From a virus, in IMG/VR virus record IMGVR_UViG_3300021962_000058, positions 1-64,000 of that record: a stretch of 64,000 nucleotides of DNA; one strand, written 5' to 3'. Shown here in pieces: positions 7,241 to 13,827 of this stretch. A program made the translations under genes and the position numbers. Below the pieces are notes generated by a model. It searched no databases. It was not told the origin of the DNA and saw only the letters and a list, made by a program, of their open reading frames with translations. The stretch's first letter is position 1. Each line of letters starts with the position of its first letter.

Positions 7241-7480
7241 ATGCTAACATTGGGACACATCGCAAAAAAACAAATGACTTTGCCGAAAACAAGCACCGAA
7301 ACTCTTACGGAAGAAGAGTGGAATGAACTTGTAGCACTAAAAGATGCGATTAGTTACGCTCCACAAACAGTTTCTGCTGAAAAAATGGAAAAGTTTGCAG
7401 AATTAATGGTTCGTACACTTGAAGGTAAATGTGATCCACCGCCACCTAAAAATTGGCGTGGTAATCCTTTGAGTGAATGA
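7241..7480 (+). CDS. hypothetical protein, 79 aa
   Basis: Two helices (EEEWNELVALKDAI and SAEKMEKFAELMVRTLEG) and a CDPPPPKNWRGNPLS tail. Preceded by a 52-bp gap without a clear promoter. Confidence 0.55.
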   Translation: MLTLGHIAKKQMTLPKTSTETLTEEEWNELVALKDAISYAPQTVSAEKMEKFAELMVRTLEGKCDPPPPKNWRGNPLSE

Positions 7481-7484
7481 AAAA

Positions 7485-7492
7485 AATAAATA
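7485..7492 (+). promoter_or_regulatory. Late promoter variant AATAAATA
   Basis: AATAAATA 21 bp before ATG 7513, matching the NATAAATA form of the T4-like late octamer. It favours 7513 as the late-expressed start of the next gene. Confidence 0.4.
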
Positions 7493-7512
7493 TATCATCA
7501 CGCTACAAAACT

Positions 7513-7725
7513 ATGGATAACATCGACCAACATATTCAGAAGGATGAAGATCTTCTGAGTGATCCTTTGATTTCTCCACAGTCAAGAAGACACACTGAGG
7601 AAGAATTGGAGGCGTTGAAAGCATACAAAGCAAATCACCCAGAAGATACTCACGATCCCACAGCATTGGAATTGTACTGTGATGCAAACCCAAATGCACT
7701 TGAATGTAGAGTTTACGAAGACTGA
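7513..7725 (+). CDS. conserved cyanophage small protein, 70 aa
   Basis: MDNIDQHIQKDEDLLSDP, then an SRRHTEEELEALKAYK helix and a C-terminal DANPNALECRVYED, a layout recurrent in cyanomyoviruses. An in-frame ATG at 7477 overlaps the preceding stop, but the recognisable sequence and the upstream AATAAATA favour 7513. Confidence 0.65.
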   Translation: MDNIDQHIQKDEDLLSDPLISPQSRRHTEEELEALKAYKANHPEDTHDPTALELYCDANPNALECRVYED

Positions 7726-7727
7726 AA

Positions 7728-7735
7728 AATAAATA
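7728..7735 (+). promoter_or_regulatory. Late promoter variant AATAAATA
   Basis: AATAAATA just after the stop of the previous gene and 23 bp before the ATG at 7758. Confidence 0.45.
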
Positions 7736-7757
7736 ATTTTAGTTATTACATATAAAA

Positions 7758-7904
7758 ATGTCTAGATTCACTGATCTACTTCAAGAACCAACTCCTGCAC
7801 CAGAACCAACACCAGCACCAGAACCTGTAAAGGTTAATAATGTTGTAGAGTTGAAACCAAAGGCAGAAGTTAAGACTACAAAGAAAAATTTCACAATGGA
7901 CTGA
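7758..7904 (+). CDS. Pro/Ala-rich small cyanophage protein, 48 aa
   Basis: MSRFTDLLQEP, then a PTPAPEP repeat and a basic tail KTTKKNFTMD. Conserved-looking in cyanomyoviruses; role unknown. Its stop codon sits beside the first TGTGACA/TGGCACA-type palindrome, the boundary of the cassette region. Confidence 0.6.
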   Translation: MSRFTDLLQEPTPAPEPTPAPEPVKVNNVVELKPKAEVKTTKKNFTMD

Positions 7905-7963
7905 GTGACAGTCTAAAAAGTGGCACAAGGGGCATCCTGGTTCGCTGGGGTGCCCCTTATAAT
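7904..7963 (+). promoter_or_regulatory. Cassette promoter 1: palindrome plus -10
   Basis: AGTGACA-N10-TGGCACA (7904-7927), then an AAGGGGCA/TGCCCCTT hairpin and a TATAAT box at 7958, 37 bp from the right half-site. ATG at 7989. First of 23 such sites. Confidence 0.65.
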
Positions 7964-7988
7964 ATATGGGTAATCAACAAACGCCCCA

Positions 7989-8405
7989 ATGGCAACCCGC
8001 TCCCGCATTGGTATCGAACTCGCTGATGGTTCTATTCTTTCTGCTTATTCTCATTGGGATGGTTATCCTGAGTGGATGGGACGCATTCTTCGCACTCACT
8101 ATAACACCAAAGAGAAAGTAGCAGAACTGATTGACGGTGGTGATATGAGTTCTCCTTGGACTGAGGATCGTTGGAACAGTGAGACTAAGGCACAAGAATA
8201 CGGTCCTCAATACTATTCTCAGCGTGGTGAAGATTGCCCTCCCCGCCACGATGCCGACCTCTGTGAGTATCTTCTGCCTGCTAATGGTGAAGAGTATCAC
8301 TATGTCTTCCGCAATGGTGAATGGGTGTGCTACAATATGAACTGCTATGTGGAAAGCAAACTTCCCGAAATCGTTGAAATTCCTTCCGCTGCTCTTGCTG
8401 TTTGA
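7989..8405 (+). CDS. conserved phage protein, 138 aa
   Basis: MATRSRIGIELADGSILSAY, then SHWDGYPEWMGRIL: a sequence pattern widespread in phages of diverse hosts, without established function. Preceded by a cassette promoter; no purine-rich ribosome site in the leader. Confidence 0.75.
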   Translation: MATRSRIGIELADGSILSAYSHWDGYPEWMGRILRTHYNTKEKVAELIDGGDMSSPWTEDRWNSETKAQEYGPQYYSQRGEDCPPRHDADLCEYLLPANGEEYHYVFRNGEWVCYNMNCYVESKLPEIVEIPSAALAV

Positions 8406-8408
8406 TCT

Positions 8409-8594
8409 ATGAAAACTTCTACTGCTCTTGGTATTGGATTTGGCATTCTTGTGATTGCCGTTGCCAGTGTATTCCTACAAACATGGGTGCTTGGCATTAT
8501 TCTGTCTTGGTTTAATGTGACCCTGACATTCTGGCAGAACTTCCTTATTATTCTGCTTGCTAACTCTTTCCGAACTAACGTATCTTCTAAGTGA
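8409..8594 (+). CDS. small membrane protein, 61 aa
   Basis: Two hydrophobic segments (residues about 5-25 and 27-52) make it an inner- or thylakoid-membrane protein. GTGA overlap with the next gene, which also has a membrane segment and an SPFH-like tail, suggests they act together. Confidence 0.65.
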   Translation: MKTSTALGIGFGILVIAVASVFLQTWVLGIILSWFNVTLTFWQNFLIILLANSFRTNVSSK

Positions 8595-9001
8595 TTATGA
8601 AACAACAAAACGGATTTGCTGACCCCGCAGTGGTCGCTATTGCTGTCGGTGTGGTTGTGATTGGTGGTCTTGCTTTTGGTCTCCCACAATACGGTGTTTA
8701 TACCAAAACCTTAAATGGTAAGGGTCAACTTTTAGAAGCAGAATATACCAGAAAAGTTTCTGTATTAGAAGCACAAGCAAAACTTGATTCTGCTGAAAAG
8801 TTGAAGCAAGTTCGTATTATTGAGGCACAAGCACTTGCCGAGTCTAATAAGATTATTGGAGCAAGTCTGAAGAATAATCCTGAATACCTGACTTTCCTTC
8901 AGATTCAAAATATTCAAGAGGGTGCAGAAAAAGGCAATAAGATTTACTTTGTTGCTCCTAATCAAGCGGGTGTTCCTGTTTTGACAGAACCAACTAAATA
9001 A
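8591..9001 (+). CDS. membrane protein with SPFH/prohibitin-like C-terminus, 136 aa
   Basis: One transmembrane helix (about 11-32), then an Ala/Glu/Lys helix (EAQAKLDSAEKLKQ) and a tail NPEYLTFLQIQNIQEGAEKG-NKIYFVAPN. This resembles the end of stomatin/prohibitin proteins, but the SPFH fold itself is absent. Start is GTG 8591 or ATG 8597. Probably an oligomeric membrane scaffold; inference. Confidence 0.6.
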   Translation: MIMKQQNGFADPAVVAIAVGVVVIGGLAFGLPQYGVYTKTLNGKGQLLEAEYTRKVSVLEAQAKLDSAEKLKQVRIIEAQALAESNKIIGASLKNNPEYLTFLQIQNIQEGAEKGNKIYFVAPNQAGVPVLTEPTK

Positions 9002-9035
9002 TAATACCTTGAGATGGTCGCACATTTAAGGTAGG

Positions 9036-9060
9036 AAGAGGGGTAGAAATGCCCCTTTTC
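9036..9060 (+). terminator. Rho-independent terminator
   Basis: AAGAGGGG / CCCCTTTT stem with an 8-base loop, running into T residues, after the SPFH-like gene. Confidence 0.65.
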
Positions 9061-9063
9061 TTG

Positions 9064-9071
9064 TATAAATA
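9064..9071 (+). promoter_or_regulatory. T4-type late promoter
   Basis: Exact TATAAATA, 30 bp before the ATG at 9101. Transcription should start near 9077, the first base of the right stem arm. Confidence 0.75.
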
Positions 9072-9100
9072 TTTTTTGCGACTATCTTAAGAGTAGAACT

Positions 9101-9850
9101 ATGCAACCACGCATTTATACATATAAGATTACCTTTGAAGAGGTTCCTTACTATTACTACGGAAGTAAAAAGGAAAGATATTATAATCAACCATACTGGG
9201 GTTCTCCAAAAGTAAATAAATGGTGTTGGGAACTTTATACGCCGAAGAAACAAATATTAGAAGTATTTGATTATACTGATGATGGATATGAAGAATGTAG
9301 AAGAGTAGAGAATAGATTAATCAAACCAGTTCTTAATGATATTTGGTGTTTAAATGAAATGTGTGGAGGAACTTATTCAACTAAAATATTGAAAGAAAGT
9401 GGAAAGAAAGGTGGAAATAAGGCAAAAGAACTCGGTGTAGGTATTTGTGGATTTACAAGAGAACAAAGAAGTGCAAATGGTAGAAAAACAAAAGAACTTG
9501 GTGTAGGAATATATTCTATGACTACAGAAGAACGAAGAAAAATTGCTAAAAAGAATGAAGAGGGCAGAATTGGAATATTTGCATTAACTCCAGAAGAAAG
9601 GTCATTTAATTCATCACAATCTGGTAAAATATCTGGAAAAGTTTGTTTTGAAAAAAGAGTTGGAATTTTTGGAATGGATTCTTCTGATAAAAAAGAAGCA
9701 GAAAGAAAAGGAGGGAGAGTAACAGCATTAAACTTAAATTCTCAAAAATGGATGTGCCTTGAAACTGGACATATTACAACTTCTGGACCTTTAACAAGAT
9801 ATCAAAAAACAAGAAATATAGATACATCCAAAAGAATAAGGTTGCAATAA
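9101..9850 (+). CDS. GIY-YIG-like homing endonuclease with NUMOD3-like repeats, 249 aa
   Basis: The N-terminus (YTYKITFEEVPYYYYGSKK, then QPYWGSP) is a divergent GIY-YIG core; ECRRVENRLIKP may hold the catalytic Glu. Four G-x-GI-(CG/YS/FA/FG) repeats follow, NUMOD3-like. The last ~45 residues (CLETGHITTSGPLTRYQKTR) closely match the 2352-3011 protein. A free-standing mobile gene, diverged or partly retargeted from its relative. Confidence 0.72.
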   Translation: MQPRIYTYKITFEEVPYYYYGSKKERYYNQPYWGSPKVNKWCWELYTPKKQILEVFDYTDDGYEECRRVENRLIKPVLNDIWCLNEMCGGTYSTKILKESGKKGGNKAKELGVGICGFTREQRSANGRKTKELGVGIYSMTTEERRKIAKKNEEGRIGIFALTPEERSFNSSQSGKISGKVCFEKRVGIFGMDSSDKKEAERKGGRVTALNLNSQKWMCLETGHITTSGPLTRYQKTRNIDTSKRIRLQ

Positions 9851-9908
9851 GTGACACTTGAATAACTGGCACAAGACCCGCCACACAAGGCGGGTTTTTT
9901 GCTATAAT
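9850..9908 (+). promoter_or_regulatory. Cassette promoter 2: palindrome plus -10
   Basis: AGTGACA-N10-TGGCACA (9850-9873); TATAAT at 9903, 36 bp from the right half-site. Between them lies a perfect terminator. Leader of the AAGGTAGTTGAGG class; ATG at 9932. Confidence 0.65.
9876..9900 (+). terminator. Rho-independent terminator
   Basis: ACCCGCC-acacaa-GGCGGGT followed by TTTTT: textbook intrinsic terminator for the endonuclease transcript, immediately before the -10 box. Confidence 0.85.
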
Positions 9909-9931
9909 GACAAGGTAGTTGAGGAACTCTC

Positions 9932-10057
9932 ATGGATCTCTCTGAAATGTTGGATGAACTGCGGGAAATTGAAATCTACGGATCAGAACCATCAGATTGG
10001 ATGGGATATATGGGTTCTGACGACTATTGGGTGCCAGATGAGGAACTGGCATACTGA
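9932..10057 (+). CDS. acidic hypothetical protein, 41 aa
   Basis: MDLSEMLDELREIEIYGSEP, then a Trp/Asp-rich end. Expressed alone from its own cassette promoter. The palindrome of the next cassette lies within its last codons. Function unknown. Confidence 0.55.
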   Translation: MDLSEMLDELREIEIYGSEPSDWMGYMGSDDYWVPDEELAY

Positions 10058-10089
10058 CTACCTTAGGGGCGCTTCTGTGCCCCTATAAT
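10030..10089 (+). promoter_or_regulatory. Cassette promoter 3: palindrome plus -10
   Basis: GGTGCCA-N10-TGGCATA (10030-10053), hairpin AGGGGC/GCCCCT, TATAAT at 10084 (37 bp from the right half-site). Leader ACGTTCATACGCAACC; ATG at 10111. Confidence 0.6.
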
Positions 10090-10110
10090 ACGTTCATACG
10101 CAACCAAGCA

Positions 10111-10551
10111 ATGACTACCACCTTCGCTGACTACTCCGCCCAAGCAGAGGCACGGAAGAACATCGCAGAGGCAGTTCTGGGGCACACCTACGCTCTCTGT
10201 GAGGCACTTCGTCAGAACTTCATTGATTACAGCATCAAGTCTCATCAAAAGTTTGTGGATGATATTGATACTCACGAATACCATCAAAAGCAGATTGCTA
10301 AATTGAAAGAGGGTATTTGTGGTTATGAGTTCTACCCTGAGACTGGTCGCAAGTATCACAAGATCATTATGGTTGCCAATGGTTCCCGCAGTGTTAGTTG
10401 CTTTGTAGACAAGAAAACTGGAGAGATTTATAAAGCAGCGTCGTTTCGTGCTCCTGCCAAAGGTGTTCGTTACGATCTTCGCCTGATCAGTGATCGTGAA
10501 TGGTTGCTTGAAAATGCAGACTGGGCAGGTGCTTATCTTTACGCAAAGTGA
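10111..10551 (+). CDS. conserved phage protein, 146 aa
   Basis: N-terminal helical part, then KYHKIIMVANGSRSVSCFVD and KAASFRAPAKGVRYDL: the latter is a recurrent motif in phage proteins of unknown function. Leads a short operon with a tiny membrane protein and a metallopeptidase. Confidence 0.7.
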   Translation: MTTTFADYSAQAEARKNIAEAVLGHTYALCEALRQNFIDYSIKSHQKFVDDIDTHEYHQKQIAKLKEGICGYEFYPETGRKYHKIIMVANGSRSVSCFVDKKTGEIYKAASFRAPAKGVRYDLRLISDREWLLENADWAGAYLYAK

Positions 10552-10554
10552 ATT

Positions 10555-10647
10555 ATGTTGATGATCTTCTTCTGGTGGTTTGTTGCTATGCTTGGCGCAG
10601 TCGCCTTTAATTATGTTCTAATGCAATTTACTGATGACGAAGACTGA
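10555..10647 (+). CDS. single-span membrane peptide, 30 aa
   Basis: Residues 1-23 are almost wholly hydrophobic, with an acidic TDDED tail. Four bases after the previous gene. Another frame (ATG 10634) encodes a second hydrophobic start overlapping the next gene, so boundaries here are less certain. Confidence 0.5.
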   Translation: MLMIFFWWFVAMLGAVAFNYVLMQFTDDED

Positions 10648-10695
10648 CAAACTGATTTTTCTTGGTTCTTTTGTTTGGTTTCTTCACTGGGGGCA

Positions 10696-11172
10696 ATGTC
10701 TTACATCACAACTTCTGGATATGGTTATCGCAAACTCCTCTGTGAGGATGTTACCACTTGGTTTCTGAATAAGTTTCTTCCACGTCATAAGATTGATGTA
10801 GAGATTCTACATCGTGGTCTGGTAAGAGAGGGAGTTTATGGGTATTGTGATTTTATTGATGATTACAGGCGTCCAAGAATGTTTTTGATTGAACTTCATA
10901 CTCATATGGAGGAGGAGTTGTATATAAAAACTCTTTTGCACGAACTGACCCATCTGCGTCAGTGGGTGGTCGGTTCACTGCGGTTGCGTCGTGGAAAAAT
11001 GTGTTATGGAAAAGAAAGTGTCGAAGATTATGAGTATTGGTATCAACCACACGAAATAGAGGCAAGAGAACAAGAAGAAACGCTATATCTGGAGTACTTA
11101 TTTGATAAAAATGGGTGGACGGTTCCACAAGTGGCACAGTTCTTTGGTAACCGCTTGTGCTCTGCCGTATAA
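10696..11172 (+). CDS. SprT-like zinc metallopeptidase, 158 aa
   Basis: HELTH at residues 82-86 is a clear HExxH zinc site in a helix, with HEIEAREQEE downstream as candidate third ligand or glutzincin-type Glu. Start ATG 10696 follows GGGGG, preferred over a TTG 21 bp upstream. Cytoplasmic (no signal peptide). Size and motif resemble SprT/WLM-like or phage metallopeptidases. The target is unknown. Confidence 0.65.
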   Translation: MSYITTSGYGYRKLLCEDVTTWFLNKFLPRHKIDVEILHRGLVREGVYGYCDFIDDYRRPRMFLIELHTHMEEELYIKTLLHELTHLRQWVVGSLRLRRGKMCYGKESVEDYEYWYQPHEIEAREQEETLYLEYLFDKNGWTVPQVAQFFGNRLCSAV

Positions 11173-11173
11173 T
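11115..11173 (+). promoter_or_regulatory. Cassette promoter 4: half-site plus -10
   Basis: Exact right half-site TGGCACA at 11132 inside the metallopeptidase gene, weak left half; TATAAT at 11168 (36 bp). Leader ACGAGGACAATCAAGG; ATG at 11198. Confidence 0.5.
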
Positions 11174-11197
11174 ACGAGGACAATCAAGGAAACTGAA

Positions 11198-11698
11198 ATG
11201 ACTCCCGAAGAACGCTATCAGGCACTCTATGAGGAGATGTATCAACTCTGTGAAGAACAGGGTTGGGGTGATCCTTTCAGTTATGCACGTTCCCGTGAGA
11301 TTCATATGGCGGGAGTGTTGGGTCATCGCATTGCGGAAGATTATAGTGGTGCCGATGCTTATGATGAAGATGGTGGTGCAGAGTATAAGTCTACTATTGC
11401 AAATTCTATCAATGCAACTTATAATGGTATTAGTGTTCAAAACACTTGGGAAGAACAAGAGCGTTATCTGATTGAAGATAAGATTGGTAAGTACAAGAAC
11501 CACTATTATGCACGTTATGAAGGTGGTAAGATTGTGGAAGTGTGGAAGTTAGATTGTAACGATGTTCTTGCTATTATTCTTCCCAAAGCAAAGAAACAGT
11601 ATCCTCAGAAAAAGAATGGCAATGCAAAAGATCCTCGCATTGGCATTACTATCTCTAAAAAGGAGATCTATGCAGTTGGCAAATGTATCATTGGTTGA
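11198..11698 (+). CDS. putative PD-(D/E)XK nuclease-like protein, 166 aa
   Basis: HRIAEDYSGADAYDEDGG followed by AEYKS gives D53/D56/D58 and E62-x-K64, the D...ExK arrangement of restriction-type nucleases. It is followed by YNGISVQNTW and a conserved-looking IEDKIGKYKNHYYARYEGGK. It sits 3 bp upstream of an adenine methyltransferase under one cassette promoter, which suggests a restriction-modification-like pair or a nuclease with a self-protecting methylase. Catalytic assignment is by motif only. Confidence 0.55.
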   Translation: MTPEERYQALYEEMYQLCEEQGWGDPFSYARSREIHMAGVLGHRIAEDYSGADAYDEDGGAEYKSTIANSINATYNGISVQNTWEEQERYLIEDKIGKYKNHYYARYEGGKIVEVWKLDCNDVLAIILPKAKKQYPQKKNGNAKDPRIGITISKKEIYAVGKCIIG

Positions 11699-11701
11699 GT
11701 T

Positions 11702-12271
11702 ATGATTGATTCCAGAAAAGTAGCATATTCTAGTGGTGGTGGAGATGAAGCATATACCCCTGCATATGGTGTAACTCCTATTCTCAAATACATCCCCAAA
11801 GATGCAAAGGTGTGGTGTCCATTTGATACCAAAGAGAGTGAGTTTGTCAAGCAGATTGGAGCACAAAATCTAGTCGTCTCCACACACATTTCAACTGGTC
11901 AAGATTTTCTTACTTACATTCCCGACTTTGAGTGGGATGTGATTGTATCTAATCCACCATTCACAAACAAGCGGAAGTTCTTTGAGCGGGCACTGTCTTT
12001 CAACAAACCATTTGCCCTGATTATGACTAACACCTGGTTGAATGATAGTGCTCCTAAGCAATTATTCAAGGATAAGGATCTACAACTGTTGATGTTTGAT
12101 AAGCGAATGAAGTTTCATAGTCCTGATGGACGCCCGAATGATAAGATCACGTTCAGTAGTAGTTACTACTGCTGGAACTTTCTACCAAAACAAATCATTA
12201 TGGAGAAACTGGATGTGCCAGCTTCCAAACTGGCACAACGCAGTCCAAGTGAGGCAGTGCTGCCCCTATAA
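11702..12271 (+). CDS. N6-adenine DNA methyltransferase-like protein, 189 aa
   Basis: NPPF at residues 84-87 (VIVSNPPFTNKRKFFERAL) is the class I amino-methyltransferase catalytic motif IV. VWCPFDTKESEFV (residues 37-49) occupies the AdoMet-site position as in the short phage adenine methylases. It also has a LIMTNTWLND strand. No target-recognition domain is obvious. It shares a transcript with the nuclease-like gene. Its stop overlaps the next -10 box. Confidence 0.75.
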   Translation: MIDSRKVAYSSGGGDEAYTPAYGVTPILKYIPKDAKVWCPFDTKESEFVKQIGAQNLVVSTHISTGQDFLTYIPDFEWDVIVSNPPFTNKRKFFERALSFNKPFALIMTNTWLNDSAPKQLFKDKDLQLLMFDKRMKFHSPDGRPNDKITFSSSYYCWNFLPKQIIMEKLDVPASKLAQRSPSEAVLPL

Positions 12272-12272
12272 T
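12214..12272 (+). promoter_or_regulatory. Cassette promoter 5: perfect palindrome plus -10
   Basis: Perfect TGTGCCA-N10-TGGCACA (12214-12237) inside the end of the methylase gene. TATAAT at 12267, 36 bp from the right half-site. Leader AAGGTAATCGAGG; ATG at 12299. Confidence 0.7.
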
Positions 12273-12298
12273 AAGAAGGTAATCGAGGCACTCCACCG

Positions 12299-12466
12299 AT
12301 GAAGACCTACCGAATGCTGATTGAGTATTGGGTTCCTGATGAGGATGAGAATCTCTTTGAAGAGAAGATCATTCAGTCCCGTTCTTCTTGTGGTAAGATT
12401 GCAGATGATTATCTGGCACAAGATCGTACTAATCTCATTCGCTCTGTTGAAGTCACTCCTGTTTGA
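12299..12466 (+). CDS. hypothetical protein, 55 aa
   Basis: MKTYRMLIEYWVPDEDENLF start resembles the start of the 14534 protein (strand followed by YWVP). First gene of a five-gene operon that includes the RlpA-like gene. Confidence 0.6.
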   Translation: MKTYRMLIEYWVPDEDENLFEEKIIQSRSSCGKIADDYLAQDRTNLIRSVEVTPV

Positions 12467-12469
12467 ATC

Positions 12470-12673
12470 ATGCAACTCTCCACACAATCTGTTTCTAAAA
12501 TTGCAGATGCACTCAAACCAGTAGTAATTGATTACATTCATGAAGATGAAGGTTATGTTGAGTATATGCAAACGGCAGTAATTGAAGGTATTCGTAATAC
12601 GATGGGTGATATGGATGAAGATTTACTTTTTGAACTGGGTATGCTAATCTTTGATAGGATCGAACTGAAATGA
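12470..12673 (+). CDS. acidic hypothetical protein, 67 aa
   Basis: Helical, acidic (DYIHEDEGYVEYM; MGDMDEDLLFELG). ATGA-type overlap with the next gene. Unknown. Confidence 0.6.
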   Translation: MQLSTQSVSKIADALKPVVIDYIHEDEGYVEYMQTAVIEGIRNTMGDMDEDLLFELGMLIFDRIELK

Positions 12674-12906
12674 TGACTGAAAAGCAAAACAAAATCATTA
12701 AGTATGTTCTGGTCGGTGGAGTTGTTATCAATACGTTAATGTGTCTGAATCTTTACCGACAGATGCTCTCACTTCAATATCAATTTACACAACTTGAAAG
12801 CGATTCGATGAGTGCCATTCAATCATTGAGTCGTTATGTTTGGGAGATGAAGAATCCTCATCTGAATAATTCAAATAACTATCCTGCTGCTGGTGACTTT
12901 GAATGA
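12670..12906 (+). CDS. single-span membrane protein, 78 aa
   Basis: Transmembrane helix at residues about 11-28 after a short Lys-rich N-terminus, then a polar Gln/Ser/Asn-rich domain, probably outside the membrane (positive-inside rule). Start ATG 12670 or 12673. Neighbours are the RlpA-like and secreted proteins, which suggests a cell-envelope role. Confidence 0.6.
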   Translation: MMTEKQNKIIKYVLVGGVVINTLMCLNLYRQMLSLQYQFTQLESDSMSAIQSLSRYVWEMKNPHLNNSNNYPAAGDFE

Positions 12907-13217
12907 TTGAAACTCTAATTGCTGGTCTTGCATGTGGTGTTGCTACATACTACGGAATTGGTGACGGATTTCATGGACAAGTTACGGCAAATGGTGAGCG
13001 GTTTGATGCTTATCGTTGGACTGCAGCTCACCCTTATCTTCCTATGGGTTCACGCATACGGGTAACCAATCAGGATAACGGTAAGCAGGTGATCGTAAGA
13101 GTCAATGATCGTGGTCCTTATTCACATGCAGACCTAGATCTTTCTTATGCAGCATTTGCTCATATTTCTTCTACGTCAAAAGGTAACGCTACTGTTTGTT
13201 GGAGAGTGATCGGATGA
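12903..13217 (+). CDS. RlpA-like double-psi beta-barrel protein, 104 aa
   Basis: TYYG-x4-GFHG, TANGERFD, TAAHPYLPMGSRIRVTN, then VNDRGPY (67-73) and LDLSYAAFA: all the hallmarks of the RlpA/expansin barrel, including its catalytic-type Asp in NDRGPY. RlpA proteins are lytic transglycosylases acting on peptidoglycan lacking stem peptides. The N-terminus (IETLIAGLACGVA) may be a weak export signal. SPOR domain absent. Possibly remodels the cell wall during infection, or contributes to lysis. Confidence 0.8.
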   Translation: MIETLIAGLACGVATYYGIGDGFHGQVTANGERFDAYRWTAAHPYLPMGSRIRVTNQDNGKQVIVRVNDRGPYSHADLDLSYAAFAHISSTSKGNATVCWRVIG

Positions 13218-13585
13218 AAAAACTAATTCTTCTTGCCACACTGATGCTGTCGTCTCCTGTCTATGCACAGACAGAATCGACCTATCGACCATTTCGTTAT
13301 GAAACCTCTTGTGCATTGATGAATGATGGTGAACCAATGACTGATCTGTGTGTGGTGATTGAAACTCGCAACAAGGGTGGATTTCTTCGCACTCGTAATA
13401 TCTTCTCCAATCGATTTGGTCTGACAATCAAATCGTGGTTTGATAAGGAGAAAGGATTTATGACTTGGGATAGTCATAATCAGTTTGCCTATAAGTGGGA
13501 ATATAAACTTGGTGAGGTTGGTGAACTTGGTAACTGGTCAAATGTAATGCCAGGATTTTTTGTACAAAATGTAAGTTGGGACTGA
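13214..13585 (+). CDS. secreted protein with signal peptide, 123 aa
   Basis: MKKLILLATLMLSSPVYAQ is a textbook Sec signal (two Lys, hydrophobic core, VYA cleavage site). The mature part is beta-rich with two Cys that may form a disulphide. ATGA-coupled to the RlpA-like gene, so the two are likely made together and meet in the periplasm. No family recognised. Confidence 0.7.
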   Translation: MKKLILLATLMLSSPVYAQTESTYRPFRYETSCALMNDGEPMTDLCVVIETRNKGGFLRTRNIFSNRFGLTIKSWFDKEKGFMTWDSHNQFAYKWEYKLGEVGELGNWSNVMPGFFVQNVSWD

Positions 13586-13590
13586 AACAA

Positions 13591-13794
13591 ATGAAAGAAG
13601 TTAATGTAAGTTTAAATGTTCATGAAATCGGTGTGATTTTATCTGCACTACAAGAACTGAATCTACGTGAGGAAAATAGAATTGCACGTGAATATGGAAG
13701 TGTACCTGCACTGTATGCAAAACTTCACGATCTCTGGGAGCAGATGGACACTTCCGAAACTGGTCTACGGTACGATGTGGTGCCGTCGTTCTGA
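13591..13794 (+). CDS. small helical protein of a paralogous family, 67 aa
   Basis: MKEVNVSLNVHEIGVILSAL, then GSVPALYAKLHDLWEQMD. The VPALYxKL motif recurs in the 18260 protein, and the general helix-helix plan recurs at 13828 and 14350. A TTG start 15 bp upstream is less likely. Confidence 0.6.
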   Translation: MKEVNVSLNVHEIGVILSALQELNLREENRIAREYGSVPALYAKLHDLWEQMDTSETGLRYDVVPSF

Positions 13795-13802
13795 CCTATA
13801 CT
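13744..13802 (+). promoter_or_regulatory. Cassette promoter 6: degenerate palindrome plus -10
   Basis: ATGGACA-N10-TGGTCTA (13744-13767), weak match; TATACT at 13797 at the standard 36 bp. Leader ACAAAGGTAGTCAAGG; ATG at 13828. Confidence 0.5.
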
Positions 13803-13827
13803 ACAAAGGTAGTCAAGGGAACACCTG

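Larger units (their letters stand above)
9008..9091 (+). promoter_or_regulatory. Inverted repeat enclosing terminator and late promoter, upstream of second homing endonuclease
   Basis: Left arm CTTGAGATGGTCGCA (9008-9022) pairs over all 15 bases, with two G-U pairs, with TGCGACTATCTTAAG (9077-9091). The stem encloses a terminator and a TATAAATA. The right arm ends nine bases before the ATG. The architecture is the same as at 2261-2342 although the arm sequences differ. Confidence 0.75.

Noticed and set aside
9858-10088. 76-residue plus-strand ORF after the second endonuclease
   Set aside because: It reads through the terminator and -10 box; the 41-residue frame from 9932 has the expected leader and start.
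10634-10768. 44-residue hydrophobic ORF overlapping the metallopeptidase start
   Set aside because: The first half looks like a membrane helix but the rest is unstructured and overlaps the supported 10696 gene; kept only as a remark.
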